A program made the position numbers and the translations under genes. From Spirosoma sp. (GTDB lineage Bacteria > Bacteroidota > Bacteroidia > Cytophagales > Spirosomataceae): a stretch of DNA of 34,236 nt. The stretch covers positions 1 to 34,236 of the forward strand of contig JACMPG010000119.1 in NCBI GenBank assembly GCA_014377625.1. The letters are read 5' to 3'. Positions 16,701 to 24,547 of the stretch are shown here, in pieces. Under the pieces are notes generated by a model. It had not been told where the DNA came from. It worked only from the letters and a program-made list of their open reading frames with translations, and made no database searches. The first letter of the stretch is position 1; every line of letters begins with the position of its first letter.

Positions 16701-17195
16701 CAATTGCCTGTTGTTTTGAATGATGAATACGTGGCCAGTGGTCCCAACGGGCGGCAGGGCGAGGTGTTGCATACGTTTCGGGGGCTGCTGTCTGGAACCT
16801 ATACGCTACGGTCCAAAGCCTGGGATATCAACAATAATTCAACGGAGGGCGCGTTGACTTTAGTGGTTTCTGAACGACCGGGGTTAACGCTCCGAGCAGT
16901 GCGGGTTAGCCCAAATCCGGTGTCGGAGCAGGCCATTTTTCTGGCTGAACACGACCGGCCGGGCGAACCTCTCGACTGGACATTAACCATTTTTGACCTG
17001 AATGGATACCAACTATTCGAACAAACCGGACAATGTACCGACTGTCCCGGTACGGTAGAAGTGGGTATATGGCCAAGACAAAGCAGCCCCATAAATACGT
17101 TATCAAACGGGCTGTACGTGGTCAGGCTTCAGATGCGGGCCGCCACCGATCAGACCACCGCAACGGGCAGCAGCCGGATTGTTTTGAGCAAATGA
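13719..17195 (+). CDS. porU: Type IX secretion system sortase PorU (C25 peptidase-like)
   Basis: 1158 aa with LIINYSGHGGTLTLADEQ (His) and PLIVTATCQFGRYDDPAEQSGAELALL (Cys) of C25/gingipain-like fold, C-terminal VSPNPV...NGLYVVRLQ...SSRIVLSK (T9SS CTD-like), followed by porV. Start GTG 13719 or ATG 13779. Confidence 0.9.
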   Translation: MKNKERNIRITNYGLNHRLWMALFFVLHSSLFVLHSLQAQSVLREGVWLKISVTQTGVYRLDRDALVRQNPAFASADPRRFRLYGNGGAPLPQPNAIPRPADLSENAVLVTGEADGRFDAGDALLFFGQSPHTVQYDSASRRFSHRVNPYSDTTFYFLTIGSATGLRMAERLSGNTTAAPTVTTFTDYQFYEPDRLKLPGLHSGRDWLADYLTTDTSKTVPFEMPGLLSNTPVRVRAGVVAGAITPTEFRLSVNGARVGTMPMLNISGYQYDYQGYARTDTFVARPAATDAPLQLRLSFMKNGQFSAQGYLDFLSVEAQRELRQYSQPTWTRRLPAGLVVVKQATANLRVWDVTNPMLPLVQTYVLVPATEARWQSSRQRDYFLFTDAQLLTPASVLSIANQNLRGQPVPNLLILTPAAWQEQAERLAKFRRENDGLSVLVATTQQVYNEFGSGQPDPTAIRDAVRHFYQQQPDQMRYLLLFGDATYDYRNINSGVSLAQLANMVPVYESRQSLHPVLSYSSDDYVGFMDEAAGQWSEDYESGTNISNRGDHLLRVGVGRLPVKSTSEAQTVVDKLIRYATDRKLTGDWQTRVMLVADDGDFNIHQRDAEQLAEQIETVAPTYRPERIFLDNFPQQVSTTGTVKLPAVNQLINRAMIDGRLIINYSGHGGTLTLADEQIVTLSDILSWRNRRLPLIVTATCQFGRYDDPAEQSGAELALLSRAGGAVGLLTTTRPVYANTNLLLNEAFYGSVFTPINGQMPRLGDVMRDTKNNSLSGSVNRNFALLGDPSMRLAYPQAQIALTTVNGRPLTTNRTDTLRAGQAVELTGDIRQNGQRLTDFTGMARLTLFDKAVTQTTLGQKGNEKMAYQTFANTIFSGQVPVQQGRFTMRFTMPRDIDYAVGPAKLSAYAIRNDSLFDAAGSSEQLRVGGSVLSDSIDTQPPVLSMSVVSGQQTGEFWRVTGPDVVVRIGLSDNRGINVARSGLGHELTVQLNNQLPVVLNDEYVASGPNGRQGEVLHTFRGLLSGTYTLRSKAWDINNNSTEGALTLVVSERPGLTLRAVRVSPNPVSEQAIFLAEHDRPGEPLDWTLTIFDLNGYQLFEQTGQCTDCPGTVEVGIWPRQSSPINTLSNGLYVVRLQMRAATDQTTATGSSRIVLSK
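13791..13826 (+). repeat. Duplicated 15-nt unit inside the PorU signal peptide
   Basis: TTTGTTCTTCATTCC-TCGCTC-TTCGTTCTTCACTCC, encoding FVLHS-SL-FVLHS; differences between units are synonymous. Confidence 0.75.
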
Positions 17196-17308
17196 TTGGT
17201 CTGGTTGTTGCAGGCCCTTTTTTCTATATCCAACGAATCCTTGTAATTTTGACCGCGCAGTACGGCCACATACCCCACCCGCTGCTGTAGCAGACCAACC
17301 ATCATAGC

Positions 17309-18499
17309 ATGAAGCTCAAATTTTCGCGCGTAGTACTCGGCGTTTGCAGTGTTACCCTCTTTGCCGGTTCGGCGCACAGCCAAACGACAGGCCAGCCAAC
17401 AATTCCTACGCTGAACGGTCAGCGACTCCAAGTGCCAACCTCCTCCGTACCCTTCCTGAACTTCACGCCCGACGCCCGGTCTGGTGCGCTGGGCGATGCG
17501 GGTGTAGCCCTCGGCGATGCCGATGCCACGGCTATTTTCTGGAATCCGGCCAAATTGGTTTTCGCCAAACAGGACAAAGGAGCTGTTGTATCCTACACGC
17601 CCTGGCTTCGTGACCTCATCGGCGATATGTATTATACGAACTTGAGTGGCTATTCTAAAGTCGGTAAAAACTCGGTGATCGGTGCGTCGTTGCTGTATTT
17701 TGATCTCGGCACGGTCGATTTCACTACGGCCCAGGGCGTAGCCGCCGGTACGTTCAACTCCCGCGAATATGCCGCTACGGTTTCGTTTGGGCAGCGACTG
17801 TCCGAGAATCTGTCGCTGGCGGTCAACCTCAAATACCTGAACTCCAATTTAGCCGCCGGATCGAGCGTGCAGGGCCTGAAACCCGGTGCTACCGCAGCCG
17901 CCGACATCGGTATCTATTACCAGAACGAAACCCGCGATCCATCAACGGGGCAGGGATTGGGCTGGGCCTTTGGCGGTATGATCTCCAACCTCGGCGGTCG
18001 GCTCAATTACGGCGGACAGGAGCGGTATTTCATTCCTACCAACCTGCGCGTTGGTACGGCCATCACGTATCATACCGATCAGTACAATAAGTTCAATTTC
18101 CTGCTCGACTTCAACAAGTTGATGGTGCCCACGCCAAACGTAGTGAATGGGGTCAACCTGAATGCCAATAAAAACTATTTCTCGTCAGTGTTCGGCTCCT
18201 TTGCCGACGCACCGGGCGGGTTCAGCGAAGAGTTGAAAGAAATTACACTCTCGACGGGTCTCGAATACTGGTATAACGAACAGTTTGCGGTGCGGGCGGG
18301 CTATTTTGGTGAATCGAACGACAAAGGTGGGCGTAAGTACATCACGACCGGCCTTGGGCTGCGGTTGCAGGATCGTTTCGGTGTCGATTTCTCGTATGTG
18401 CTGCCTGTGAGTCAGCAGGTCAGTCCACTCTCCAACACGTTCCGGATCTCGCTGTTGTTTAACTTCAAAAGTGCCGATAGCTCATTTGACAACGAATAA
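17309..18499 (+). CDS. porV: Type IX secretion system outer membrane protein PorV
   Basis: VPFLNFTPDARSGALGDAGVALGDADATAIFWNPAKLVFAKQDKGAVVSYTPWLRDL is the PorV N-terminal signature; signal peptide and barrel-like C-terminus; follows porU. Confidence 0.93.
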   Translation: MKLKFSRVVLGVCSVTLFAGSAHSQTTGQPTIPTLNGQRLQVPTSSVPFLNFTPDARSGALGDAGVALGDADATAIFWNPAKLVFAKQDKGAVVSYTPWLRDLIGDMYYTNLSGYSKVGKNSVIGASLLYFDLGTVDFTTAQGVAAGTFNSREYAATVSFGQRLSENLSLAVNLKYLNSNLAAGSSVQGLKPGATAAADIGIYYQNETRDPSTGQGLGWAFGGMISNLGGRLNYGGQERYFIPTNLRVGTAITYHTDQYNKFNFLLDFNKLMVPTPNVVNGVNLNANKNYFSSVFGSFADAPGGFSEELKEITLSTGLEYWYNEQFAVRAGYFGESNDKGGRKYITTGLGLRLQDRFGVDFSYVLPVSQQVSPLSNTFRISLLFNFKSADSSFDNE

Positions 18500-18510
18500 A
18501 GTGTTTTAGT

Positions 18511-18587
18511 GAAGAGTGATGAGTGAAGAACGGGCTGACGCATTAGTAACATTCATGCGTCAGCCCATTCTTTACTCATCACTCTTC
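18511..18587. repeat. 77-nt long hairpin (33-nt arms, 11-nt loop) between porV and the M16 gene
   Basis: GAAGAGTGATGAGTGAAGAACGGGCTGACGCAT (18511-18543) versus ATGCGTCAGCCCATTCTTTACTCATCACTCTTC (18555-18587): 31/33 complementary. Confidence 0.93.
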
Positions 18588-18598
18588 GTTTATAATTT

Positions 18599-19876
18599 AT
18601 GCTCGATAGAACCCAGACACCGGCTTTTCAGGCCATTCAGGAAGTACAATTACCTACGCCCGATACGCATACGCTGACCAACGGCATTCCGCTGCATCTA
18701 ATCCGGGTTGATCACCAGCCTGTTTTGCGCATCGAGTGCATTTTTGATGCCGGTAGCTGGCACGAGCAAACGCCCTCGTCGGGGTTCTTTGCGGTTAAAA
18801 TGCTGGCCGAGGGATTGCCTAACCGTACATCGGCGCAGATCAGCGAGTATTTCGACGGCTTTGGCGCATTTCTCGAACTGAACAGCGGACCCGACCGCTC
18901 CAGTGTGGTTGTTTACTGCCTCACTAAGTTCCTGCCAAACATCCTGCCGGTATTGCGTCAACTGCTTACCGAGCCAACGTTTCCCGATAAGGAGCTGACC
19001 GATCTGCGCAACATTACACTGCAAAACCTGCGGGTCAACTACGAGAAAAATGCCTACCTGGCCGGGGTGCTGTTTCGGCAGAAACTCTTCGGAGCCAATC
19101 ACCCCTACGGTCGTAGTCAGCAGCCCGAGCAGATTGCCAGCCTGACCCAGTCTGACGTAGTTAGCTTTTATGAACGTGTGCTCCAGAATCGACCCTTTCA
19201 GATCCTGCTGGCGGGGCAGGCCACTGAGCAGGATGTAGCTTTGATTGACCGCGAACTGGGTCAGATTCCCCTCCGCACGGACGATTTACCCGTAATAGTC
19301 CACAACCCTGACCCTGCCAACGACCTGCTGACGTTGACCGAGAAGCCCGACAGCACTCAGTCGTCTATACGGATGGGCAGGCGGTTGTTTACGCGGGCGC
19401 ACCCCGATTTCTTCAAGATGGTCGTTACCAACGAGATTCTGGGCGGTTATTTCGGCTCGCGACTGATGAAAAATATTCGCGAAGAAAAGGGCTTCACGTA
19501 TGGCATTTCGTCCAACATACCCTCGTTCCGGCGCGACGGGTACTTTTTAATCGGTACCGACGTAAACCGTGAGAATACGCAACAGACGCTGGACGAAATC
19601 AGGAAGGAAATCAGGACGCTGCAAACCGAACCCGTGCCGGAACACGAACTCGAAACGGTCAAGAATTTTATGGCCGGTGAGTTTGTCGGTTCGCTTAATA
19701 CGCCGTTCGAGATTGCAGACCGCTATAAGGTGGTATTGCTCGATAATCTGCCCGCTGACTTCCTGAATACCTATATTCAGCATCTTCGGGCGGTCTCGTC
19801 TGCTGATATTCTGGCAATGGCGAACCGGTACCTGGCGGATGGCGACCTGAACGAGATTGTTGTGGGTGGAAAATGA
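18599..19876 (+). CDS. M16-family (pitrilysin/insulinase-like) peptidase homologue lacking HXXEH
   Basis: HTLTNGIPLHLIRVDHQPVLRIECIFDAGSWHEQTPSSGFFAVKMLAEGLPNRTSAQISEYFDGFGAFLELNSG has M16 organisation but no HXXEH. C-terminal half keeps SRLMKNIREEKGFTYGISS. Confidence 0.88.
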   Translation: MLDRTQTPAFQAIQEVQLPTPDTHTLTNGIPLHLIRVDHQPVLRIECIFDAGSWHEQTPSSGFFAVKMLAEGLPNRTSAQISEYFDGFGAFLELNSGPDRSSVVVYCLTKFLPNILPVLRQLLTEPTFPDKELTDLRNITLQNLRVNYEKNAYLAGVLFRQKLFGANHPYGRSQQPEQIASLTQSDVVSFYERVLQNRPFQILLAGQATEQDVALIDRELGQIPLRTDDLPVIVHNPDPANDLLTLTEKPDSTQSSIRMGRRLFTRAHPDFFKMVVTNEILGGYFGSRLMKNIREEKGFTYGISSNIPSFRRDGYFLIGTDVNRENTQQTLDEIRKEIRTLQTEPVPEHELETVKNFMAGEFVGSLNTPFEIADRYKVVLLDNLPADFLNTYIQHLRAVSSADILAMANRYLADGDLNEIVVGGK

Positions 19877-19887
19877 GTTTTGCTACG

Positions 19888-19913
19888 CTGGACAGGACAA
19901 AATTCCTGTCCAG
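19888..19913. terminator. Hairpin immediately 3' of the M16 gene
   Basis: CTGGACAGGA-CAAAAT-TCCTGTCCAG: perfect 10-bp stem, 12 nt after the stop codon; no clear T-tract. Confidence 0.55.
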
Positions 19914-19972
19914 TCGTTCCTGCCCGAGTTGGTTCCTGCCCCAAATTGGTTGCTTCATTGGCTCTAAATGGC

Positions 19973-19980
19973 TATTTTTG
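19973..19980 (+). promoter_or_regulatory. TAnnTTTG promoter upstream of plsY
   Basis: TATTTTTG, with TTG at 19950-19952 (20-nt spacer). Confidence 0.55.
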
Positions 19981-20055
19981 TGGCTTTGTACTCAAACTGA
20001 TGGCAATGGGGCAGGGCAACAGCCTTCCCTCAAAATGTTAAATTTAATTTTATAC

Positions 20056-20706
20056 ATGAATATTTTCCTGATCTGTCTGACAACGGTTGCGGCTTATCTT
20101 ATTGGTTCTATTCCAACGGCTGTCTGGTACGGACAAGGATATTTTGGCGTTGATGTTCGGGAACACGGCAGCGGTAATGCGGGAGCAACCAACACGTTTA
20201 GAGTACTGGGCAAACGAGCCGGTACCATTGTACTGCTCATTGACGTACTAAAAGGCTACACCGCGGCTGCAATGGCCCCGTTACTCTGGTATCTTGACAT
20301 CATCACGATCAATGAAATACCGACCTTCAAAATTGTTTTTGGCTTAGTTGCGGTCATTGGACACCTCTATCCCGTTTTTGCGGGGTTCAAAGGTGGCAAA
20401 GGTGTTGCCTCGCTGCTGGGGCTGATTTTAGCCATTCACCCAGAAATGGCGGCTGTCTGCATCGGCGTTTTTCTGCTGGTTGTCATTGCCTCTCAGTATG
20501 TGTCGCTCGGTTCCATTCTGGCCGCGCTGGCATTTCCGGTGCTGTTATTGCTCCGTATTTTCGGTCAGCCTGAGCGGCCCATCTTCATTGTATTCGGTTT
20601 CGTAATTTTCCTGCTGGTTGTGTTCACGCACCAAAAAAACATTGCCCGCCTGTTCCGTGGCGAAGAGAGCCGCACTATCCTGTTCTGGTTTCAGAAGAAG
20701 AAGTAA
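20056..20706 (+). CDS. plsY: Glycerol-3-phosphate acyltransferase PlsY
   Basis: AYLIGSIPTAVWYGQGYFGVDVREHGSGNAGATNTFRVLGKRAGTIVLLIDVLKG, HLYPVFAGFKGGKGVAS. ATG 20056 preferred over the ORF-track start at 19873. Confidence 0.95.
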   Translation: MNIFLICLTTVAAYLIGSIPTAVWYGQGYFGVDVREHGSGNAGATNTFRVLGKRAGTIVLLIDVLKGYTAAAMAPLLWYLDIITINEIPTFKIVFGLVAVIGHLYPVFAGFKGGKGVASLLGLILAIHPEMAAVCIGVFLLVVIASQYVSLGSILAALAFPVLLLLRIFGQPERPIFIVFGFVIFLLVVFTHQKNIARLFRGEESRTILFWFQKKK

Positions 20707-20711
20707 TTATT

Positions 20712-20832
20712 GTTACGGCACCGGCGGACCGGCAGAGATGCGCAGAGGAAAAGGAGATACGCAGAAATTTAATTATCCTCTACGTATCTCCTCTTTCTCT
20801 GCGCATCTCTGCCGGTCCGCCGGTGCCGTAAC
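20712..20832. repeat. 121-bp near-perfect intergenic palindrome
   Basis: Left arm 20712-20765 GTTACGGCACCGGCGGACCGGCAGAGATGCGCAGAGGAAAAGGAGATACGCAGA versus right arm 20779-20832: 51/54 complementary, 13-nt AT-rich loop AATTTAATTATCC. Confidence 0.97.
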
Positions 20833-20907
20833 AACCCTTCAAACTTTTCACTACCCTCGTAACAACCTCCCAAACTCCGTAACTTGGGGCGTTTTTACTG
20901 ACGACTT

Positions 20908-22272
20908 ATGCTAATCGACTACCTCGACCAAAACAGGCAGCGGTTTCTTGACGAACTGCTCGACCTCCTTCGCATTCCATCGGTTTCTGCCGATTCCAAA
21001 TTTAAAGACGACGTCCGTCACGCGGCAGAGTTCGTGCGCGAGAAACTCGATGCGGCTGGTCTGGATGATGCCCAACTGTTTGAAACGGCGGGCCATCCCA
21101 TTGTGTTTGCGCAGAAGATGGTCGACCCCGCCCTGCCTACGGTACTGGTCTATGGCCACTACGATGTGCAGCCCGCCGATCCCTACGAACTCTGGAAAAC
21201 CCCACCTTTTGAGCCGACCATCCGCAACGAGCGCATCTACGCACGCGGTGCCTGCGACGACAAAGGGCAGTTTTACATGCACATCAAAGCCCTTGAAGCC
21301 ATGCTGGCTACCGACGGTCTGCCCTGCAACGTAAAAGTGATGATCGAGGGCGAAGAAGAAGTCGGTTCTGATCACCTCGGTACGTTTGTAGCACAAAACC
21401 GCGAACTGCTGAAGGCCGACGTGATTCTGATATCTGATACGAGCATTATCTCCAATGAAACACCCTCGCTCGAAGCAGGATTGCGCGGGCTGTCGTACGT
21501 GGAGGTAGAAGTGAACGGACCCAACCGCGACCTGCATTCGGGGGTGTATGGCGGGGGCGTGGCCAACCCAATCAACGTATTGACCCAAATGATTGCCAGT
21601 CTGCACGATGAGCAGGGCCGCATCACCATCCCGGGGTTTTATGATCAGGTTGTTGACCTAACTGATGCTGAACGCGCCGAATTGGCCAAAGCCCCGTTTG
21701 ACCTGACCGAGTACGAGCGCGACCTCGGCATCGACGCCGTAATGGGCGAAGCGGGATACTCCACTAACGAGCGTACCAGTATTCGACCTACACTCGACGT
21801 AAACGGTATCTGGGGTGGCTACACAGGCGAGGGTGCCAAAACTGTATTGCCCGCTAAGGCATCGGCTAAAATCAGTATGCGTTTGGTACCCAATCAAACG
21901 CCCGACGAAATCACTGAGCTGTTCACGAAACATTTTGGGTCTATTGCGCCGGCGGGTGTGACGGTTGAGGTACGCCCGCATCACGGTGGTTTACCCTACG
22001 TAACGCCTACGGATTCGGTGGAATTTGAAGCAGCCAGCCGGGCGTTTGAAGATGCCTGGGGTAAGAAGCCCATTCCAACGCGGGGGGGCGGCAGTATTCC
22101 TATTGTGGCGTTGTTTGAGCAGGAACTGGGTGTAAAATCAATCCTGATGGGGTTTGGCCTGGACATCGACGCGCTACACTCGCCTAACGAAAGCTACGGT
22201 CTGTTCAATTTTTATAAGGGCATCGAAACGATTCCGTACTTCTACAAAAACTACGCGGAACTGAAGAAATAA
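20908..22272 (+). CDS. M20-family dipeptidase
   Basis: LLRIPSVSADSKFKDDVRHAAEFV, TVLVYGHYDVQPADPYELWKTPPFEPTIRNERIYARGACDDKGQFYMHIKALE, IEGEEEVGSDHL, ARGG-like TRGGGSIPIV, FGLDIDALHSPNE. Confidence 0.95.
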   Translation: MLIDYLDQNRQRFLDELLDLLRIPSVSADSKFKDDVRHAAEFVREKLDAAGLDDAQLFETAGHPIVFAQKMVDPALPTVLVYGHYDVQPADPYELWKTPPFEPTIRNERIYARGACDDKGQFYMHIKALEAMLATDGLPCNVKVMIEGEEEVGSDHLGTFVAQNRELLKADVILISDTSIISNETPSLEAGLRGLSYVEVEVNGPNRDLHSGVYGGGVANPINVLTQMIASLHDEQGRITIPGFYDQVVDLTDAERAELAKAPFDLTEYERDLGIDAVMGEAGYSTNERTSIRPTLDVNGIWGGYTGEGAKTVLPAKASAKISMRLVPNQTPDEITELFTKHFGSIAPAGVTVEVRPHHGGLPYVTPTDSVEFEAASRAFEDAWGKKPIPTRGGGSIPIVALFEQELGVKSILMGFGLDIDALHSPNESYGLFNFYKGIETIPYFYKNYAELKK

Positions 22273-22273
22273 G

Positions 22274-23650
22274 ATGAAACAGACCGTATTAATCCTGTTG
22301 CTGATTTGCCTGACTGGCTCGCTCACGCTGGCGCAACAAACCAGCCGAGCGCTGACCCCAGCCGAACAAAAACAGAAAGAGCGGGTAGAGCGAGAACTAC
22401 AGCTTCAGCGAGAAATCAGGGAAGAAGCTGCCCGCAAACAGCAGGAATACGAAGCAAAACAAGCCGAGAAAGAACGGAAGAAAGCCGCCCGACAGGCTGC
22501 GAAAGACAACCCGGCTTCGGTAGTCGACACGAAGCCTGCTGTCCAGCCAGCTGCCGTAACAAAACCGCAGTCGGACCAGGTCGTTACCGAAACGCCAAAA
22601 GCTGAACCTGTCGTAGCCCAGCCGCGCCAGAAACGTGTGAAAAAGGAGAAGGTACGCCCGGAGCCCGTTGTTACCACCCCCACCCCGGTTGTCAGTGAAC
22701 CCGCCAGCGACCGCGTTGGGCAGCCAGATGCCGTTACTGAACCCGAAGCAAAACCGGCCCGGCCTGTGCGGGTGCGGAAAGAACGGGCAGTTCGGGTAAA
22801 ACCGCAAAAGGTAAGCCCGCAGCCCACACCAGACGTAGTCATAACGGAGCCGCGGGTAGTGTCTCGCCCCAAGCACGAGTTTTTGCCCAAAGACCACCTG
22901 TTTGACCCCATCCTGCTCGACCCGCTCGAAGCTCAGACCTACGGCAGTGTTCTGCCCGCCTACTATACCGAGGGTAGCAAGTATAAAGGTAGCATTGTGC
23001 CGTTTGCCTTCGGCTTCGCCAAGCCCTTTTACCGTCGGACAACCGCCCCTGGCCGGGCCGAAGAACTGGTACTGGATCTGGCATCGTTCACGCAGTTCGA
23101 GGTGTTTTTCGATCAGGATAAAGGAAAGCAACTCAGGCGGATCGTGAATAACGACTACAAGGTCAGCATCAGCTACAACCTTAGGCGGGGGGAGAACAAC
23201 TACCGCATTCGGGTGTACCATATCTCCTCACACCTCGGCGATGACTACATCTTTCGGAACAGTATTCGGGCACCAACGCCCAATTCGGTTAACTACGAGC
23301 AACTGGACGTAACGTATAGCCGTACCGTCGATAACTGGCGGCTCTATGGTGGCCTGAGTGCTGTGCTGCGCAAGAAAGACGAACGTAAACTGCTGAGCGC
23401 ACAACTGGGGGCATTCTATAAAAAACCATCCGAACACCTGGCCCGGCTGGTGGGTGGCCTGGATGTAAAGTTCTGGCAGCAGACTGACTTCCGGCCTGGT
23501 ATTCACGGGGGTATCGGCGTTGAAGTAGGACGTACCCAGAATAACCTTACGTTTTTGCTCGAAGGCTATTCGGGTTTTCGTCCGTACAGCCAATTTGAGC
23601 AGCAACAAACGTCCTGGATCGGCGTAGGCGTCTATCTGAATCCGTTTTGA
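22274..23650 (+). CDS. Secreted/outer-membrane DUF1207-like protein with a charged and Pro/Val-rich N-terminal extension
   Basis: Signal peptide; Lys/Glu/Arg-rich helix (about aa 30-75); Pro/Val/Lys-rich linker; C-terminal HEFLPKDHLFDPILLDPLEAQ...YHISSHLGDDYIFRN...LLEGYSGFRPYSQFEQQQTSWIGVGVYLNPF resembling DUF1207 and ending in Phe. Confidence 0.65.
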   Translation: MKQTVLILLLICLTGSLTLAQQTSRALTPAEQKQKERVERELQLQREIREEAARKQQEYEAKQAEKERKKAARQAAKDNPASVVDTKPAVQPAAVTKPQSDQVVTETPKAEPVVAQPRQKRVKKEKVRPEPVVTTPTPVVSEPASDRVGQPDAVTEPEAKPARPVRVRKERAVRVKPQKVSPQPTPDVVITEPRVVSRPKHEFLPKDHLFDPILLDPLEAQTYGSVLPAYYTEGSKYKGSIVPFAFGFAKPFYRRTTAPGRAEELVLDLASFTQFEVFFDQDKGKQLRRIVNNDYKVSISYNLRRGENNYRIRVYHISSHLGDDYIFRNSIRAPTPNSVNYEQLDVTYSRTVDNWRLYGGLSAVLRKKDERKLLSAQLGAFYKKPSEHLARLVGGLDVKFWQQTDFRPGIHGGIGVEVGRTQNNLTFLLEGYSGFRPYSQFEQQQTSWIGVGVYLNPF

Positions 23651-23671
23651 TCCGTAGTGAATGACAAAATT

Positions 23672-24454
23672 ATGTGGTTAGAAAATAAGCGAATTGTGGT
23701 CATCGGCGGTACAACGGGCATGGGTCTGTCGGCGGCCATGGCGTTTGTGCGCGAGGGCGCACAGGTGGTGGTGGTAGGACGTAATCCAGAGAGTTGTACT
23801 GCCGCAGAAGAACAACTGGACGGCAACGGACTGGCTATGTCGGGCGATGCATCTGACCCACAAACGGCTCCGCAGGCTATTACACTCTGCCAGCAGATCT
23901 TCGGCGGATTCGACGGCCTGTACCATGTAGCAGGTGGTTCTGGCAGGCGGTTTGGCGACGGACCTCTGCACGACATCACACTGGCTGGCTGGGACTACAC
24001 GATTAACCTGAATCTAACCTCGCTCATGCTGTCCAATCAGGCTGCGGTGCGGGCGTTTCGGGCGCAGAACAGCGGAGGTACAATCCTGAACATGGGGTCG
24101 GTGCTGGGGTCGAGGCCTTCGCCAATATACTTCGCCACCCATGCTTACGCAGCCATGAAATCGGCGGTAATTGGCTTTACCAAGTCTGTAGCGGCTTATT
24201 ACGCCACCGAAAACATCCGGGTCAACGTACTGGCTCCGGCCTTAGTCGAGACACCAATGGCGAAGCGGGCCACCGAAGACGATGTGATTATGGCCTTCAC
24301 CAAAACCAAGCAGCCCCTCGACGGCGGGCGCATCGGAAAACCTGATGACCTTGATGGAGCCGCCGTGTACTTTATGTCCGATCAAAGCCGTTTCACCACC
24401 GGGCAGGTCCTGACCATCGACGGCGGCTGGAGCGTTTCGGAAGGGCAGGTTTAG
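23672..24454 (+). CDS. SDR-family NAD(P)-dependent oxidoreductase
   Basis: IVVIGGTTGMGLSAAMAFVREGAQVVVVGR (TGxxxGxG-like), YAAMKSAV (YxxxK), C-terminal FTTGQVLTIDGGWSVSEGQV. ORF-track start 23657 is also possible. Confidence 0.92.
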   Translation: MWLENKRIVVIGGTTGMGLSAAMAFVREGAQVVVVGRNPESCTAAEEQLDGNGLAMSGDASDPQTAPQAITLCQQIFGGFDGLYHVAGGSGRRFGDGPLHDITLAGWDYTINLNLTSLMLSNQAAVRAFRAQNSGGTILNMGSVLGSRPSPIYFATHAYAAMKSAVIGFTKSVAAYYATENIRVNVLAPALVETPMAKRATEDDVIMAFTKTKQPLDGGRIGKPDDLDGAAVYFMSDQSRFTTGQVLTIDGGWSVSEGQV

Positions 24455-24547
24455 CTGAACATGATCCGATGATAGCGAAAACCGAATTAAAGAGAATTGC
24501 TGCTGCCTATCAATGGTTAGTGCTGTCAAAATAATTCTTGGAATATT

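Noticed and set aside
19873-20055. N-terminal extension of PlsY from 19873
   Set aside because: It covers a hairpin and a TAnnTTTG promoter; known PlsY proteins begin near the first TM helix (MNIFLICLTTVAAYLIGSIP).
22397-23221. 274-aa and 168-aa reverse-strand ORFs
   Set aside because: Shadow of the Lys/Pro/Val-rich region of the DUF1207-like gene; compositionally biased, no recognisable domain.
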